Assembly (NCBI GenBank): GCA_002321855.1
Contig: DCMX01000240.1
Coordinates: 1 to 9,076 of the forward strand
Reading direction: 5' to 3'
Origin: Fidelibacterota bacterium UBA1611
GTDB taxonomy: Bacteria > Fidelibacterota > Marinisomatia > Marinisomatales > UBA1611
Length of the DNA stretch: 9,076 bases
Shown: in pieces, positions 7,150-9,076 of the stretch
How the letters are laid out: each line of letters begins with the position of its first letter
How positions within the stretch are numbered: position 1 is the first letter of the stretch
Position numbers and translations under genes: made by a program
Notes under the pieces: model-generated
What the model saw: the letters and a program-made list of their open reading frames with translations, nothing else
What the model was told of the DNA's origin: nothing
Databases searched by the model: none

Positions 7150-7821
7150 ATGAACAAAAGAAAATTTTTAAATCAGATTGATGAAAAAATTAATAAAAAC
7201 CACCTATTAAATCATTCATTCTACAAAGCCTGGAACGCTGGGGAACTTGATATAACCACTATACAGGAATATGCGGCACAATATTATAAACATGTTTCTG
7301 CTTTTCCACGGTATTTGTCTGCTATACACTCAAACTGTGATAACATATCCATAAGACAAGTATTATTAGAGAATTTAATGGATGAAGAGCTAGGAAATGA
7401 AAATCATCCTGAACTATGGTTACGCTTCGGCGAGGGGATAGGAAAAACCCGGGTATCAATGAAGCAAACAATAGCCATGGATGAAACTCGCGAGCTTGTA
7501 GAAACATTTATGGAGCTATCAAAAAACAATAAATATCACATTGGACTTAGTGCGCTTTATTGTTATGAGTCCATGATACCTGAAATTTCAGAGAATAAAA
7601 TTGATGGTTTAAAACAATTTTATAATATAAAAGACGACAAAACTTTAAAATTCTTTATGGTGCATCTTCACGCAGATAAATGGCACCGGGAGGTAATTAA
7701 GAATCTACTTGGGAAGATCTGTGTATCAGACATCGAAAAGAGCGCGGCTTTAAGTGCAACCAATCAAGCTTTAAACGCATTGAATAATTTTCTAACAGGA
7801 ATGGAACGGGTCTACTGCTAA
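7150..7821 (+). CDS. CADD-family dimetal oxygenase, putative self-sacrificing p-aminobenzoate synthase
   Basis: The 223-residue all-helical protein has the haem-oxygenase/TenA/PqqC fold and matches the CADD 'putative folate metabolism' family. Known of the family: Chlamydia trachomatis CADD replaces PabABC, and a Tyr side chain with a Lys of the protein itself is proposed to yield p-aminobenzoate at an Fe/Mn centre. Compared from memory, every key position is kept at a constant offset of -2: metal ligands E79, H86, E140, H172, D176, H179 (Chlamydia E81, H88, E142, H174, D178, H181), tyrosines Y25 and Y41 (Y27, Y43), Y139 (Y141) and lysine K150 (K152). Chlamydia Y170 is F168 here. Start: an ATG at 7150 with AGGGG 7 nt upstream is preferred over the in-frame ATG at 7015, which would overlap the preceding gene by 92 nt and add 45 residues unlike the family. 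It is likely co-transcribed with the prenyltransferase. Confidence 0.92.
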   Translation: MNKRKFLNQIDEKINKNHLLNHSFYKAWNAGELDITTIQEYAAQYYKHVSAFPRYLSAIHSNCDNISIRQVLLENLMDEELGNENHPELWLRFGEGIGKTRVSMKQTIAMDETRELVETFMELSKNNKYHIGLSALYCYESMIPEISENKIDGLKQFYNIKDDKTLKFFMVHLHADKWHREVIKNLLGKICVSDIEKSAALSATNQALNALNNFLTGMERVYC

Positions 7822-7841
7822 TTATAAATAATCTTATTTAC

Positions 7842-8027
7842 TTAATTTCTTCTATCATGCGATTCGCGACGATCATCGGTTCTTTGATCATTCTTCCTCC
7901 GCTCATTCCCGATTCGATTCTCTGACTGAATATCAATTTGTTCTTTCCGGCGCTGGAGGCCTTCCCGTCTTTCAGAATCCCGTCGTTCTGTCTGCCGACG
8001 GGGAGTTTCTCTGTGCTCATCAACCAT
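7842..8027 (-). CDS. small Arg-rich [E/D]RR-repeat protein
   Basis: This 61-residue, extremely charged protein lacks any hydrophobic core. Arg pairs occur at 10-11, 15-16, 20-21, 26-27, 43-44, 53-54 and 59-60, mostly preceded by E or D, with a period near 5-6 residues. The pairs use different codons (CGT CGG, CGA CGG, AGA CGG, CGC CGG, CGG AGG, CGT CGC, AGA AGA), which points to selection on the protein rather than to a DNA repeat. An in-frame TAG directly precedes the ATG, fixing the start. GGG lies 6 nt upstream as a weak ribosome site. G+C is higher than in the surroundings. A second open frame in the same stretch (8023-7838) looks unstructured and is treated as a shadow. It lies 82 nt downstream of the TerB-like gene; a dyad TTAATC-CA-GATTAA (8087-8100) sits in that gap. 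I do not recognise a function; RNA or DNA binding, or disorder, is possible. Confidence 0.6.
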   Translation of the reverse strand: MVDEHRETPRRQTERRDSERREGLQRRKEQIDIQSENRIGNERRKNDQRTDDRRESHDRRN

Positions 8028-8109
8028 CTATACCCAATAAAAATGAATCGCCTTAGAATTATGAGAGAGCAATAATTTCTATATAATTAATCCAGATTAA
8101 GAATAATCC

Positions 8110-8541
8110 TTAGCCTTTGAAATCAACAAATAGTGTTGATTCTGTTTTGACTAAGTTCACCTTATCTGTCATATCCAATGAACTGACCGCTTGTTCAACC
8201 ATTTTCATTTCATTCTCATGGATGAATTTGTCGGCACGGGCGATATATGCTAGATTTTTTACAAGCTTGAAACGATCTTCATCAGATGAGAACATATCCT
8301 TTAGGGCTCCGAGCGAAGAACTATAATGAGCCATTCGAGCACTTTCATCACCAAGTTCAATAAATTTATCAATGACCTCAGCTTCTACCTTGGTGTAATC
8401 ATCATCGGTCATATCCGGCAACATAACTTTCACGTTTCCCCGCATTGCCTCCTTTTCTGATTCATCAACTTCACCATCAGCTAAAAAAGACACACAGATA
8501 AACGCATACACTAAATCATGATTTTGGTTCCAATCTGACAT
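8110..8541 (-). CDS. TerB-like protein
   Basis: The 143-residue soluble, acidic, all-helical protein has the TerB/DjlA-N type repeat. Two related acidic helical motifs are visible, FLADGEVDESEKEAM (19-33) and IARADKFIHENEMKMV (100-115), with the D-G/K-x-h-x-x-x-E pattern thought to bind metal in this family. TerB proteins were named from tellurite-resistance clusters, but solitary members are widespread and their job is generally unknown; no other ter genes are seen here. Length is normal for a single-domain TerB. The start is supported by GAGGA about 5 nt before the ATG. The small Arg-rich protein gene lies downstream on the same strand, 82 nt away. Confidence 0.85.
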   Translation of the reverse strand: MSDWNQNHDLVYAFICVSFLADGEVDESEKEAMRGNVKVMLPDMTDDDYTKVEAEVIDKFIELGDESARMAHYSSSLGALKDMFSSDEDRFKLVKNLAYIARADKFIHENEMKMVEQAVSSLDMTDKVNLVKTESTLFVDFKG

Positions 8542-8569
8542 AATTTCCTCTTCAATATTAAAAGATTAT

Positions 8570-8650
8570 CTATTCGCAATTAAGTTCAATCAACCTTCCG
8601 TTCGGGTCTGCGAAGTTGTACCATAAACGGAAGTGGCGGAAAGTTATCAT
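8570..8650 (-). pseudogene. 3' remnant of a glyoxalase/VOC-type gene
   Basis: A 26-codon frame on the minus strand ends with WYNFADPNGRLIEL just before its stop. This matches the typical C-terminal strand of glyoxalase/bleomycin-resistance (VOC) proteins, F-x-DPDGN-x-IEL, whose Glu is a metal ligand. The frame is closed by TGA 18 nt upstream of its first ATG, so nearly all of the domain is absent. A neighbouring frame is open from about 8716 to 8586 and contains FLTFTSTHDNFPPLPF, which could be the preceding part joined by one frameshift near 8625-8635. It lies immediately upstream of the TerB-like gene on the same strand. It could also be chance or a very small ORF. Confidence 0.4.
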
Positions 8651-8750
8651 GAGTTGATGTGAAGGTCAAGAATTCTCGAGAAATAAGATTGCAATTATTA
8701 ACCAATAAAATTTTAGTTTTCAACCACTAAATTTATAAGGTTTGTTTTAT

Positions 8751-8766
8751 TGAAAATTAATTTTCA
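8751..8766. promoter_or_regulatory. 16-bp perfect palindrome, candidate operator
   Basis: TGAAAATTAATTTTCA is a perfect 16-bp palindrome. It lies 18 nt before a TATTAT box (8785-8790), which could be the -10 of the membrane-protein gene starting at 8811. It may be a regulator site for that gene. No repressor gene is adjacent in the window. In DNA this AT-rich, such a palindrome can arise by chance. Confidence 0.3.
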
Positions 8767-8810
8767 TAATCGTAGCTTTATTTTTATTATGCAGAATCAA
8801 CATCAGAAAC

Positions 8811-9076
8811 ATGGTTGAATCCTTTGCGATAATTTTTGCTCGAATAGAAGGGCTCATTAATCGCCAACGATCCTTTACAGCATTATTTATTGTGATTACT
8901 GGGGTTTTACTAACAGATATACTTTTTAATCACATTTATCCTTCAATAACAATCTATTTTGATCAACAATTCGGGATCAGCATCAATGACCACCAAAAAG
9001 TAGATCTTACTTTCGCACCGGAAATTTGGGGGGGAGTACTGGCAACTGTGCTTGGAACTCTCATAATTGTTATAGC
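8811..9076 (+). CDS. membrane protein, N-terminal part, cut by the window edge
   Basis: The reading frame is open from ATG 8811 to the right edge (88 complete codons). The start follows a short hydrophilic stretch without a Shine-Dalgarno sequence. The ATG at 8789 is out of frame and stops after nine codons. One membrane segment spans about 22-40 (FTALFIVITGVLLTDILF), then comes a polar region of about 30 residues, and a second segment begins near 72 (IWGGVLATVLGTLIIVI) and is truncated. The first 20 residues are amphipathic and rich in Arg (RIEGLINRQRS), consistent with a cytoplasmic N-terminus. I do not recognise the family. The spacing of the two helices weakly resembles large predicted integral membrane proteins such as DUF2254, but too little is visible to assign it. 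Confidence 0.7.
   Translation, partial: MVESFAIIFARIEGLINRQRSFTALFIVITGVLLTDILFNHIYPSITIYFDQQFGISINDHQKVDLTFAPEIWGGVLATVLGTLIIVI

Noticed and set aside
7838..8023. Second minus-strand ORF (TTG start) overlapping the Arg-rich gene
   Set aside because: No repeat or motif is seen in its product; the synonymous Arg-codon variation supports the other frame.
8595..8633. 8-bp inverted repeat CTTCCGTT/AACGGAAG with a 23-nt loop
   Set aside because: It lies inside the VOC-like remnant, has no T-tract on either side, and needs no regulatory explanation.
1..9076. CRISPR array, tRNA genes, insertion sequences, integrase sites
   Set aside because: No regularly spaced repeats, tRNA cloverleaf, transposase frame or flanking terminal repeats were seen on either strand.

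Overview
The window is an AT-rich (by eye roughly 35-40% G+C) bacterial chromosomal segment. It holds several housekeeping genes and one accessory operon. Nothing marks it as phage, plasmid or transposon. Low G+C, few Shine-Dalgarno sites and a single-chain glycine decarboxylase would fit a marine or sediment lineage of the FCB/Marinimicrobia type, but this is a guess: the window contains no diagnostic marker gene.

Left part (1-1448): the 5' three quarters of a class A RNase P RNA (rnpB, minus strand) runs off the left edge. About 20 nt upstream of it lies a coiled-coil C4 zinc-ribbon protein gene (DUF164/CT398 type). A strong-looking intrinsic terminator sits directly in front of that gene, facing the same way, although there is no gene behind it. 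A 444-nt gap follows, and then full-length gcvP on the plus strand. Middle (1449-5675): gcvP, without its usual partners gcvT and gcvH, converges on mtaB, a radical-SAM tRNA methylthiotransferase on the minus strand.

Right part (5676-9076): a 162-nt divergent region with repeated inverted GAAATAA boxes separates mtaB from the most unusual locus. This is a PAS domain fused to a UbiA/MenA-type membrane prenyltransferase, followed 43 nt later by a CADD-family haem-oxygenase-fold dimetal protein. The CADD protein keeps all six metal ligands, and the tyrosine and lysine proposed to be consumed when Chlamydia CADD makes p-aminobenzoate from itself. Together they suggest a sensor-controlled route joining an aromatic precursor to membrane prenylation. 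Beyond it, on the minus strand, are a TerB-like protein and a 61-residue protein made of [E/D]RR repeats. Upstream of the TerB gene is a small remnant of a glyoxalase/VOC-type gene. The window ends inside an unrecognised plus-strand membrane-protein gene preceded by a 16-bp perfect palindrome.

The PAS-UbiA/CADD pair is the best candidate for an undescribed system. The Arg-rich mini-protein and the orphan terminator are the next most interesting.
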